Assembly: GCA_016936975.1 (NCBI GenBank)
Contig: JAFGWU010000048.1
Span: 1 to 46,646 of the forward strand
Direction of reading: 5' to 3'
Source of the DNA: Bacteroidales bacterium
Lineage (GTDB): Bacteria; Bacteroidota; Bacteroidia; Bacteroidales; GCA-2748055
Length of the DNA stretch: 46,646 nucleotides
How positions within the stretch are numbered: the stretch's first letter is position 1; each line of letters begins with the position of its first letter. Below the pieces are notes generated by a model. That model had not been told where the DNA came from and did not search any database. It worked only from the letters and a program-made list of their open reading frames with translations. Made by a program: the position numbers and the translations under genes. Positions 18,494 through 27,036 of this stretch are shown piece after piece.

Positions 18494-21271
18494 TTAAAAA
18501 CCCGTATAAACCACCACGTCGTTTTTGTCGGTGGTAAGCTTTAATGTTGCCACCCGGGCATTCCCCTTCACAGCAGGAGCGATGTTCCTGTTATTATGGG
18601 CCAGTCGGATCTTCCTGCCCGGATCCGTTTGGATCAGCAGTTTCAGTTCGTGTGCCTCACCGGCCCGGTTTTCGATTGAGAAGGAGAGTTTATCCAGTGT
18701 CCCGGAAATGATCACCGGTTTCTCTTTTGCGAACCCGTCCCGGTCCATCGACAGGGATATCCTCTGCTTCTCCGAGATGACCGAGAATTTGTTTCTCACC
18801 CCATCCCGGGGGATCACGGAATAACCATTTTTGTCTTTTGACAGGGTTCCGCCGTAAGCAATCCATCCGAAAAGGGGATCTTCTGCCAGGACGGTCCGGG
18901 CCATCCTGAAGGTGGCACCCAGTCCCAGGTCCGCCTCCCCATCATAATACCAGGCCCCCCTCGGGACATCTTTTCGTATCCAGGCCCTCCCGTATTTCGA
19001 AGACATGAAGGCCCAGCCCATCGCCCCGTCATTCTCTTTCCCCGGGTACCAGAATCCGTATCCCGATATTTCATTGCCGCTGTTCATCAGTGCCCAGGAG
19101 CTCAGGTATGAGGCGTATCCAAGCTGGAGCCAGTCCCATGGATGATCCGAGTAATGGATGCCATAGTCGAGTATGGACCAGCCTCCCATTTTTGCCATGT
19201 AGCTCATGCAGTGGGAGTCGGAGCTGATAGTAAAGTCCGAACCCAGCAGGAAGTATTTCGGTTCCAGCCAGCCCCTCACGGCCAGTCCTGCAAAATGCTG
19301 TCGCTCCATAAAAGCCCTGCTGTCGCTCTGCGATACTTCAGGATGGGAGTGCCATTTTTTAAGATTTTTATCATACCACAGTTCCCTGTCGGGTTTCATC
19401 TCATTTTCCACCCCGTATTTTGCCAGGGCATAGCTCGATTCGAACGCCGTCCGGTCGATGCTGTACTCCGAGCCATAGGGGAAGGGATCGTCGTAAACGA
19501 AATATTTCACCTTCTTCTCCCATTCCTGTCGTAAAAAGCCGGCTTTCTCCTTTTCCCCCTCATCCTCCAGGGCTTCAATGATATCCAGGATGACCAGTTC
19601 GTTATAACATCCGATCTTGTAGGTCTCGTACCAGGGAAGGACTTCATAGGGATAGATCCAGTAGGCCCGAGCCGTCTGGTAAGCCCTCTCCAGGTAACCG
19701 GCAGCGTCGAGATAATGCACTTTATCCGGATAGAATTTTGCGATCTGGTACATGTGGTAATACAGCATGAAAATATGCGGGTAGTCGTACGACCGCCAGA
19801 TTTTCATTTTATCCAGGTTATAGTTCCCGGTTCCGGCTCTTCCGGCGGGATCCCTGCTCACCTTCCAGTTTGGTACCCCATGGATTCCGTAAGGGTAGGG
19901 ATCCTCCTTATCCGTCCGCTGTAATCCGCCCCAGACGAAATGCTCCAGGTAATATTCAACGCTTTCAATCTCCCGGTCATCGGGGAACCAGACATTTTTA
20001 GCCGCCACATAGGGTGCCTTGCAGAGCGCCGGATCGTCGCAGGCCAGCACATATCCCCACCAGTGGTCGAATCCGTCGGTATTGTCGGGTCCGCGGAGGA
20101 CGCTGTTCTTCATATCGTAAACCGAAAAGAGCCCGTTATACCATTTTGAGGTATCGCGGTGCTGCTGGTTCTGTGTAATAAATTCCGAACGTTTTTTGAC
20201 CAAAGTTTCCAGTGGTTCTGTACTGAAAAACTCCAGGATTGTTTTCTCACGGCCGTTATAATATATGGTAAGCATATTTTCCCCGAGGCGCTGAAAGGAC
20301 ACCTCATACAGAAAATGGCCTGGTCGGGTTTCTCCGAGATAGAAGAGGTTCGTTTCACCGGGAAATTCGGGAACGATGGAGTCAATAACGTTGCGGGTAT
20401 GCAGGGAGAATGTTGCGGTGAGATCCGAGGGGAGTGACATGCCTGGCACGACACGGATATCAAAAAGACCTTCACGATACAGTATTTCACGTATTTCATC
20501 ATAGGAAAAAGCCCAGTGAAATCTCAACCCGAACTCCCTGAAGGATTCCTCTCCGCCGGCTGCATCCAGATCAATGAAGGTATGCTCCTGCCGCCAGGTT
20601 CCCCGTTGCTCCTCCATTCCCGATTTCCCGGAGCAGACATGCATCCGGTAACCCGATCTCCCTTCCGAGGAAAAATACTCCAGCCCGGTGCCTTTTTTGG
20701 TGGTAATCACCAGGAACGGAGGATTGCCCGACGGTTTGGTGAAATAGAGAAATGAAGCATCTCCCGCTATGAAATGGTGCTTGGTATAGCTGTTTTCAAA
20801 AATGTCAATCTGACGATTGTCAAAGGGTTTGTTCCAGTTAAAGGGGATCATCAGGTCCCCGATGGTCATGGGGAACTGCATCTTTGTTTCCAGCCGGAGG
20901 GTCCAGTCAAGGGCGTTATCGTCCAGTTTGAAAATCTGCCGCATCGAAACCGGCATCCCCGTCTCATAATCCTCATATTCGACCCTGTTATTGACCGAAT
21001 CGTAAGACCGTTCCCGGCCCCCGGTATAGATATTGAGCCAGTCTCCCTCGGCGATTTTATAGAGGACCTCAATATCACCGAACCGGCTGCCAATTTCAAG
21101 ACCATTGGCACGGAAGGTGTCGCGCGGGGAACAGATGGAGGTCATTCCCCTTCTGTCGAAAGCCAGTTCAAATCCTGAGTTGGACATCGATATGCGTTCC
21201 TGTCCGGATAACGGAATGAGCAATACACTCAATGCCATGCCTGCAAGAATTGCCGGGATGCATGTTTTCAT
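18494..21271 (-). CDS. Large secreted DUF5695-like protein, possible (alpha/alpha)6 glycoside hydrolase
   Basis: A 925-residue protein with an ordinary signal peptide (hydrophobic core, likely cut near PLSGQ), so probably periplasmic. The N-terminal third is beta-rich (GFELAFDRRGM, ALDWTLRLETKMQFPM). The middle, from about residue 360, is helical and rich in aromatic and acidic motifs (GFDHWWGYVLAC, WKVSRDPAGRAG, AYWIYPYEVLPWYETYKIG, DYGIHYSDHPWDWLQLGY) typical of an (alpha/alpha)6 carbohydrate enzyme. From memory it resembles the uncharacterised DUF5695 family; I could not check this. No catalytic residue can be named. It is the last gene of the tight GH127/GH146 run, 23 bases after the neighbouring GH127, so it probably acts on the same glycan and could be a new activity. 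Confidence 0.65.
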   Translation of the reverse strand: MKTCIPAILAGMALSVLLIPLSGQERISMSNSGFELAFDRRGMTSICSPRDTFRANGLEIGSRFGDIEVLYKIAEGDWLNIYTGGRERSYDSVNNRVEYEDYETGMPVSMRQIFKLDDNALDWTLRLETKMQFPMTIGDLMIPFNWNKPFDNRQIDIFENSYTKHHFIAGDASFLYFTKPSGNPPFLVITTKKGTGLEYFSSEGRSGYRMHVCSGKSGMEEQRGTWRQEHTFIDLDAAGGEESFREFGLRFHWAFSYDEIREILYREGLFDIRVVPGMSLPSDLTATFSLHTRNVIDSIVPEFPGETNLFYLGETRPGHFLYEVSFQRLGENMLTIYYNGREKTILEFFSTEPLETLVKKRSEFITQNQQHRDTSKWYNGLFSVYDMKNSVLRGPDNTDGFDHWWGYVLACDDPALCKAPYVAAKNVWFPDDREIESVEYYLEHFVWGGLQRTDKEDPYPYGIHGVPNWKVSRDPAGRAGTGNYNLDKMKIWRSYDYPHIFMLYYHMYQIAKFYPDKVHYLDAAGYLERAYQTARAYWIYPYEVLPWYETYKIGCYNELVILDIIEALEDEGEKEKAGFLRQEWEKKVKYFVYDDPFPYGSEYSIDRTAFESSYALAKYGVENEMKPDRELWYDKNLKKWHSHPEVSQSDSRAFMERQHFAGLAVRGWLEPKYFLLGSDFTISSDSHCMSYMAKMGGWSILDYGIHYSDHPWDWLQLGYASYLSSWALMNSGNEISGYGFWYPGKENDGAMGWAFMSSKYGRAWIRKDVPRGAWYYDGEADLGLGATFRMARTVLAEDPLFGWIAYGGTLSKDKNGYSVIPRDGVRNKFSVISEKQRISLSMDRDGFAKEKPVIISGTLDKLSFSIENRAGEAHELKLLIQTDPGRKIRLAHNNRNIAPAVKGNARVATLKLTTDKNDVVVYTGF

Positions 21272-21294
21272 GGTTGCTGTATTAATGGTTTGGT

Positions 21295-23250
21295 TTAATC
21301 CTTCAGAGGCATCCAGACCCGCATGTCCGTGGGACCGCGGTTTGCCCAGGCATAATAAGGGATGGCCATGAATTCAGCGGATCGGATAACTGTTATGCCG
21401 TTCAGCAGGCTGGGACTGAATTCATCGGTGAAAGGCTGTTCCTCTGAAAGCATTATATTCTGAACCGTTCCCCCGTTATCGATGCCTTCGGCTGCATAGA
21501 CCAGGGGTCCCCTGACCAGGGCCATTTTTCCCCTGTCGGCTTCAACACGCTCATCAGCTTTAACCAGCTTTGGTTTAATCGGGAATTCAAATTCGATGAC
21601 ATCGCCGTTTTTCCATTTTTTATCGAGCTCAACAAAGGAGGTGAATCCATATTTTGCCTTTCTACCGTTAACATACACGGTGGTCCGTTCCCACTCGTAT
21701 TCAGTGTATGGATAGAGGTCTCCCGGCAGAAATCCTTTGCTTCTCCACCATCCGGGTATCCTGATCCTGATTTTTATCCTTACCGGTTTTTCATTAAGGA
21801 TGGTCAAACGCACCTTCCCGTCCCACGGATAATTGGTCTCCTGCCTGATCCGGAATTCCTTCCCGTAGAAGGAAGTAGTTGCTTCACTCTCCACAAAGAG
21901 ATTGACAAAAAGCGTATAATCATTTTTACTGTAAATATAGCCGGGGATCGAGGGAATAACACGGGCGACATTCCCGGGACAGCAGGCACAGCCGAACCAT
22001 TCACTGCGTTCATAATCCCCTTCTGACTCAAGGGGATTGGGATAGAAGAAACGGCGCCCGTCCAGCGACACTCCTGAAAGAAGCCCGTTATAGAGTGTTG
22101 TTTCAAGCACATCCAGGTATTTCGTTTCGGTGGTCCGGCTGAACATCCGGTGGTTCCAGAATATGTTCCCCGCTGCCGCACAGGTTTCGCAGTAAGCGGT
22201 TTTATTCGGCAGAACATAGGGATCGGAAAACGACTCCCCGCGGTGACTGGCCCCGACGCCGCCGGTAATGTACATTTTTGAGCTGACAATATCGTTCCAT
22301 ACATCGACGGTCCTTTCCATAAGAGCCGTATCGCTGCAATAGAATCCCACATCGGTCATGCCCGAATAGAGGTACATGGCCCTGACGGCATGACCCACTG
22401 CCTCCTTCTGTTCCCTGACGGGAAGGTGGTGCTGGAGGTAGGAAGGTTCATTATAAATGTCGAACCGTGTGCCGGCCGGAACCGGTTCCCGGTCCGCTTC
22501 TTTGCCGCGCTGGTCGAGGAAAAACCGGGCCTGCTCAAGATATACGCTGTCTCCGGTCAGGTTAAACAATTTCACCAGGCCAATCTCAATCTCCGGATGT
22601 CCCGGGGCGAGCTTCAGCCCATCCTCATTGAACACCGATTTGACCAGTCCGGCATTTTTAAGCGCTACCTCCAGCAGGGCCCTTTTTCCCGTGGCTTCAT
22701 AATAAGCCACGGCCGCTTCGTACAGGTGACCCGCATTGTATAGCTCATGACTGATCCATACATCCTCCCATCGCTTCCTGCCGGCTCCCGGGACATCCGT
22801 TTCCGGATCGATGGTCCGCGGCGTATAGATATATCCGTCCTCTTCCTGGGCCGCAGCAATCAGCATAATAAGGCTGTCGATATAGGATTCAAGGATTTTA
22901 TCTTCTGCATTCCGGAGGTGGTAAGCTGACCCTTCAATAGCCTTGAACAAATCGCTGTCGTTATACCGTTCTCCGCGGTGTTCTCCTGAAGATAATCCCG
23001 CGGCAATGGCGAAGTTATGGATCCTGCCGGTTTCTTCGCAGAACCTTAAGATATGCGGGAGGGTATTCATCCGGGCGGTATCCAGAATGGGAGCCCAGAA
23101 CCCGCCGGTAATGCTTACTTCTGAAAGGGGGAGTGGTTCTGCCGGGTAGCCGTCCGACTCCTGCACGGTCTCCCCGCAGGAAACCAGCAGGGAGAGGATG
23201 CCGGCCGAATAAGCCGTAATCCTGACTATTTTATCTGCAAATAATTTCAA
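21295..23250 (-). CDS. GH127-family beta-L-arabinofuranosidase lipoprotein
   Basis: A 651-residue lipoprotein (LLVSC, Cys25) that is almost entirely the GH127 (DUF1680) fold: (alpha/alpha)6 barrel plus C-terminal beta-sandwiches. The catalytic set matches characterised GH127 exactly in spacing: acid/base Glu339 (RGESF), zinc ligands Glu355 and Cys357 (CETC, 16 residues on), nucleophile Cys423 and ligand Cys424 (GCACCPGN). The family hydrolyses beta-1,2-linked L-arabinofuranose disaccharides, including those on hydroxyproline. It starts 3 bases after the GH146 gene, so the two are translationally close in one operon. It is a paralogue of the GH127 at 27037-29439 but lacks that protein's C-terminal discoidin-like module. 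Confidence 0.94.
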   Translation of the reverse strand: MKLFADKIVRITAYSAGILSLLVSCGETVQESDGYPAEPLPLSEVSITGGFWAPILDTARMNTLPHILRFCEETGRIHNFAIAAGLSSGEHRGERYNDSDLFKAIEGSAYHLRNAEDKILESYIDSLIMLIAAAQEEDGYIYTPRTIDPETDVPGAGRKRWEDVWISHELYNAGHLYEAAVAYYEATGKRALLEVALKNAGLVKSVFNEDGLKLAPGHPEIEIGLVKLFNLTGDSVYLEQARFFLDQRGKEADREPVPAGTRFDIYNEPSYLQHHLPVREQKEAVGHAVRAMYLYSGMTDVGFYCSDTALMERTVDVWNDIVSSKMYITGGVGASHRGESFSDPYVLPNKTAYCETCAAAGNIFWNHRMFSRTTETKYLDVLETTLYNGLLSGVSLDGRRFFYPNPLESEGDYERSEWFGCACCPGNVARVIPSIPGYIYSKNDYTLFVNLFVESEATTSFYGKEFRIRQETNYPWDGKVRLTILNEKPVRIKIRIRIPGWWRSKGFLPGDLYPYTEYEWERTTVYVNGRKAKYGFTSFVELDKKWKNGDVIEFEFPIKPKLVKADERVEADRGKMALVRGPLVYAAEGIDNGGTVQNIMLSEEQPFTDEFSPSLLNGITVIRSAEFMAIPYYAWANRGPTDMRVWMPLKD

Positions 23251-23253
23251 TCG

Positions 23254-25608
23254 CTATCGTTTAATGGTTCTGACGCTGAAGACAGGACCGGCCATATGAC
23301 CTTCGTGGGCTTTGAATTTGACCTCAATATAGGTCTTGTCGACGGTCATCTCATCGGGAATGGTATACTCCTTGAACACGAATTCCCCGTCCCTGATATT
23401 GGAGATATTTTCGGTGGCAAGCAGTGTCCCATCCACCAGGATATCGAATGTTTTTGAACCCGGGAATCCGCCCCAGTACTCAGCGACCAGGGCCATCGGC
23501 TGTCCCTTGAAGACGGTCATTTCGACAGAGAACCATCCCCCTCTTGTTTCCCTGAGTTTCCGGCCTTTGAATTCGCGCACATCGGCATTTTCCCCTTTGA
23601 AATTATGATCCCGTTCCGGCTGCATCTCCCCGAGCTGGACAAAATCGATGGTCATGGCTTCAATTTTTTTCTTCTGTTCCAGCAGGGCCTTGTATTCCTG
23701 TTCCTTTTCGGTCCAGCCCGCTTCATCAAATATATCCCAGTATATGGTGTATCTGCGTTCATGGGTCCTGTAGAAGGGTTTGATGGTCACATCCGCCGGT
23801 TTTCCGATGCCCGTGGATCGGAACGTGTTGGTTTCCCCTTCAATCGGTTCGAACCATTTTCCGGGATCCCGGTTATCGGTCAGAAAGATCGGTACATACA
23901 TCGGGTCCCCTGCTGCCGGGTCGTCTTCCGGACCCAGGTCACCGGCCATGACCAGGGGTCCGTACATCACGGCCACCCGGTTTTCATTATCGGGCATGGC
24001 TTCAAGCCGGAGCGTGAAGGGGAGCTCCACACTGATTTCATCCCCGTTCTCCCAGGTTCCGGACAACCGGACAAAGCTACCCGGGCTCTCTTTAACCCGT
24101 ATTGGCTTTCCGTTCACTTTTATCGTGATGCCTTTCTCGGCCCAGTATGGGTAACGGATCATCAGGTCCAGTTCAACAGGCTCCTCACAGGATATCTGAA
24201 GGGTTGTGCCCTGCTCCCCGGGATAGGCGGTCACCTGTTTCACGACCAGCCCTTTTTCTTTCCAGGTCAGTTCAGAGGCAATAAACTGACTGACATACAG
24301 CTCCCGGTTATTATGGAAATAGATATTCCGTGCATACTTGGAATGATTTTCCATCCCTGTGCCTATGCAGCAGGTAAACCAGTAAGGGTACTGGTACACC
24401 TTAAAGCCTCCCATTTCAAGGGAGAGGTTGTAGATGACCCGACCGTCGCCGGGATGCTGTGAGGAGAGGATATGGTTGAACAGGGCCCGCTCGTAGAAGT
24501 CAGCCACCACGGGGGAGGCCTCCCACAGGAAGAGGTGCCTCGACAGTTTGAGCATATTGTAAACGTTACAGGTTTCCGTGGTGCCTTCACTCAGCCGGTT
24601 GGAGAGCTGGTCGGGCGGGCCGAAATATTCGTGGTTCCCGTGTCCGCCGGTTACATAGGAGTGGTGGTTGACCACCCTCTCCCAGAAAAATTCGGCCGCT
24701 TTGCGATCCCCTTCATCACCCGTCAGTTCGTAGCGGCGGGCGAGGCCGACCAGTTTAGGGATCTGCGTATTGCCATGCTTCCCCGGGAGCACGTCAATGC
24801 CTGCCTCCAGCGAGTCCAGGATGGCCCGGTGATGAAAAAGGCGGGACATCTCCAGGTAGCGCTTCTCTCCGGTGAGACCATACAATTCAGCCAGGGATTC
24901 ATTGATCCCGCCGTGTTCGCAGTGGAGCATCACCTGGACCAGTGAATCATTTAATCCCCCGACCACCGTTTCGAGCCAGTCGGCGAATTTGATATTTATA
25001 TCGAGTGCTTTCTCGATCCCGCAAAGATTGTAGGCATCAAACAGTCCGGCCATCACCTTGTGTTCCGTATAAAAGGGAACCCAGATTCCGTTCAGGTCAA
25101 ATCCTTTGGACCGGATATCACCCCGGGCGACCTCCTCTTCCAGGATCCGTTTGCCATCGGGAAAAGCCCCGATGTAACCTTCTCCGTCGGCTTCCTGAGC
25201 CCGTTCGAGTTCATCCACGATATATTTTGCGCGTTCCAGGAACCGTTCATCACCGGTGGTCTGATACATCAGGCAGATGGCGCTGAGATAGTGTCCCAGG
25301 CTGTGTCCCGCTATCGTATTGGATTCCCATCCGCCATAGTGCTCGGCTTTCGGTTCGAGCCCGGCTTCCGTAAGGAATTTCGCCAGGAACCGGTCTGGTT
25401 CATAGTTCAGGAGCGATTGGCTGTTCAGCTCCGTGGCATGTAAAAAAGGCCCCTCAAGAAGCTTCACATCGGCAAGTTCAAACGGAAGGACCTTGAATTC
25501 GATAACCTCAGGACCGTCGGTGCGAATGGTTTCATCCGGGTTGCCGGAACATCCGATCAGGGTCACTACCAGGAGTGCCTGGAGGATAAACGGAATATTT
25601 TTTTTCAT
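23254..25608 (-). CDS. GH146-family beta-L-arabinofuranosidase lipoprotein
   Basis: A 784-residue lipoprotein (LIGC, Cys20). The DUF1680-type catalytic domain is of the GH146 type: FELADVKLLEGPF near the start, HYGGWESNTIAGHSLGHYLSA at about 90-110, HGNHEYFG before TETCNVYNM (Glu345, Cys347) and FTCCIGTGMENH (nucleophile Cys413, ligand Cys414). Zinc-cysteine chemistry is shared with GH127. The C-terminal third contains further beta-domains of the DUF4986/DUF6805 kind often attached to GH146. Characterised GH146 enzymes remove beta-L-arabinofuranose from arabinan or glycoprotein-derived chains. It sits between the aminopeptidase (21-base gap) and a GH127 (3-base gap), so two related clans of beta-arabinofuranosidase are made together. 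Confidence 0.92.
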   Translation of the reverse strand: MKKNIPFILQALLVVTLIGCSGNPDETIRTDGPEVIEFKVLPFELADVKLLEGPFLHATELNSQSLLNYEPDRFLAKFLTEAGLEPKAEHYGGWESNTIAGHSLGHYLSAICLMYQTTGDERFLERAKYIVDELERAQEADGEGYIGAFPDGKRILEEEVARGDIRSKGFDLNGIWVPFYTEHKVMAGLFDAYNLCGIEKALDINIKFADWLETVVGGLNDSLVQVMLHCEHGGINESLAELYGLTGEKRYLEMSRLFHHRAILDSLEAGIDVLPGKHGNTQIPKLVGLARRYELTGDEGDRKAAEFFWERVVNHHSYVTGGHGNHEYFGPPDQLSNRLSEGTTETCNVYNMLKLSRHLFLWEASPVVADFYERALFNHILSSQHPGDGRVIYNLSLEMGGFKVYQYPYWFTCCIGTGMENHSKYARNIYFHNNRELYVSQFIASELTWKEKGLVVKQVTAYPGEQGTTLQISCEEPVELDLMIRYPYWAEKGITIKVNGKPIRVKESPGSFVRLSGTWENGDEISVELPFTLRLEAMPDNENRVAVMYGPLVMAGDLGPEDDPAAGDPMYVPIFLTDNRDPGKWFEPIEGETNTFRSTGIGKPADVTIKPFYRTHERRYTIYWDIFDEAGWTEKEQEYKALLEQKKKIEAMTIDFVQLGEMQPERDHNFKGENADVREFKGRKLRETRGGWFSVEMTVFKGQPMALVAEYWGGFPGSKTFDILVDGTLLATENISNIRDGEFVFKEYTIPDEMTVDKTYIEVKFKAHEGHMAGPVFSVRTIKR

Positions 25609-25629
25609 TATGCTGTAAATTATATATTA

Positions 25630-27012
25630 TTAATCTCTTAAGGATTCGACCTCTTCAATGGTTTTCGGGACCGGTTTTCCGAGGAGTCGGTGACCCTGTT
25701 CCGTAATCAGAAAATCCTCCTCATTGCGGATCCCCCCGAACGTCCTGTATTTTTCTATCTCTTTGTAATTAAGGAACTCCCCGAATCGGTTTTCGGATTT
25801 CCAGAGTTCTATCAGATCGGGAATAAAATATATGCCCGGCTCAATGGTCAGGACAAATCCCGGTTTCAGTGGTTTGGCCAGTCTCAGCGATTTCATTCCG
25901 AATAATTTGCTCTTCGGCAATCCTCCGTAACCAACCCAGGTTTCACCGAGATCTTCCATGTCGTGGACATCAAGGCCCATCATATGTCCTGTTCCGCACG
26001 GGAAGAAGAGCGCATGGGCACCCTGTTCAACCGCATCTGCGGTATCGCCCTTTGTCAGCCCCAGGCTTTTCAGTCCCTCAAATATCTCGCGGCACGCCGT
26101 CATATGCACATCCCTGAAGGGATTCCCGGGAAAAAGTCTGCTTACGGCTGCCATATGGGCATTCAGGGTAATTCGGTAGATCTCTTTCTGGAGCTCCGTA
26201 AAGTTTGTATCCACGGGGAAGGTGCTTGAGAGATCGCCTGCATAATGCATGGGAGATTCGGCACCGGCATCCACCAGGAAGAGATCCCCTTTCTTGATGA
26301 TGTTTCCGTGATAGTGGTTGTGAAGGGTCTGTCCGTTTATGGTTGCTATGGTCGGAAATGCCGGACGCACATTGGCGGCCAGGGCTATCTCCTCAATCCT
26401 TGCGGCAACTTCCGATTCGAGCATACCCGGCTTTGCCATCCTGATCGCCTCAATATGCATGTCGGCACTTATATTAACGGCCAGTTCAATTTCTGCAATC
26501 TCCTCTTCGCTTTTTATCTCCCTTTGCCCGACAACCGCAATAATGAGTTCGGTTGAGGCATTTTCGGCAAGCTCATCGGGATGGATATCCAGGAGGTTAA
26601 AAAGCTTGATTTTATTTTCTGGCCGGTAGGGCGGAAGGTAGTGAACCGCCCTCCCGTTGCCCATGGCGCGCCTCAGGTAATCTCCCAGCTTGCCGGATCC
26701 TTCGATAAAGGTTACCCCGGCGCCTGTGGCATGCTCTTTAATAGTGGGTTGTTTACCCATCCATACGATATCATCAATCGAGAGATCGTCGCCGAACAGG
26801 ATATCTTTTCCTTCATCGACATCCATGATGCTGGTCAATCCGGGAAGTTCCAGCCCGAAATAGTAGAGAAAGGAGCTGTCCTGCCGGAACGGATAGGTAT
26901 TATCGGAATAGTTCATCGGGCTCTCTTCGTTTCCCATCAGCAGGATCATTCCCGAACCGATGGTCTTACGGAGTCTTTCCCGGCGGCTGAGGTAGGTTTG
27001 TGGTGAAAACAT
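25630..27012 (-). CDS. pepP: M24B Xaa-Pro aminopeptidase (aminopeptidase P-like), cytoplasmic
   Basis: A 460-residue protein with an N-terminal AMP_N-like domain (RRERLRKTIGSGMILLMGNEE; QDSSFLYYFGLELPG) and a pita-bread M24 domain. The five dinuclear-metal ligands are visible: Asp248 (DAGAES), Asp260 (AGDLSSTFP), His343 (GTGHMMGLDVHD), Glu391 (IEPGIY) and Glu432 (RNEEDF). The first two Asp are 12 apart rather than the usual 11. There is no signal peptide. The enzyme releases the residue preceding proline, an otherwise refractory bond. It is embedded between GH127 and GH146 genes with gaps of 24 and 21 bases, so it is co-transcribed with glycosidases. That is unusual and points to a Pro/Hyp-rich peptide as part of the substrate. 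Prolidase activity is an alternative. Confidence 0.9.
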   Translation of the reverse strand: MFSPQTYLSRRERLRKTIGSGMILLMGNEESPMNYSDNTYPFRQDSSFLYYFGLELPGLTSIMDVDEGKDILFGDDLSIDDIVWMGKQPTIKEHATGAGVTFIEGSGKLGDYLRRAMGNGRAVHYLPPYRPENKIKLFNLLDIHPDELAENASTELIIAVVGQREIKSEEEIAEIELAVNISADMHIEAIRMAKPGMLESEVAARIEEIALAANVRPAFPTIATINGQTLHNHYHGNIIKKGDLFLVDAGAESPMHYAGDLSSTFPVDTNFTELQKEIYRITLNAHMAAVSRLFPGNPFRDVHMTACREIFEGLKSLGLTKGDTADAVEQGAHALFFPCGTGHMMGLDVHDMEDLGETWVGYGGLPKSKLFGMKSLRLAKPLKPGFVLTIEPGIYFIPDLIELWKSENRFGEFLNYKEIEKYRTFGGIRNEEDFLITEQGHRLLGKPVPKTIEEVESLRD

Positions 27013-27036
27013 GCGTTGATTGAGAAGGTTGTTATT

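Noticed and set aside
23605..24462. Plus-strand open frame of 285 codons opposite GH146
   Set aside because: The GH146 active-site Cys pair is encoded on the minus strand in this stretch; the plus frame is a composition artefact.
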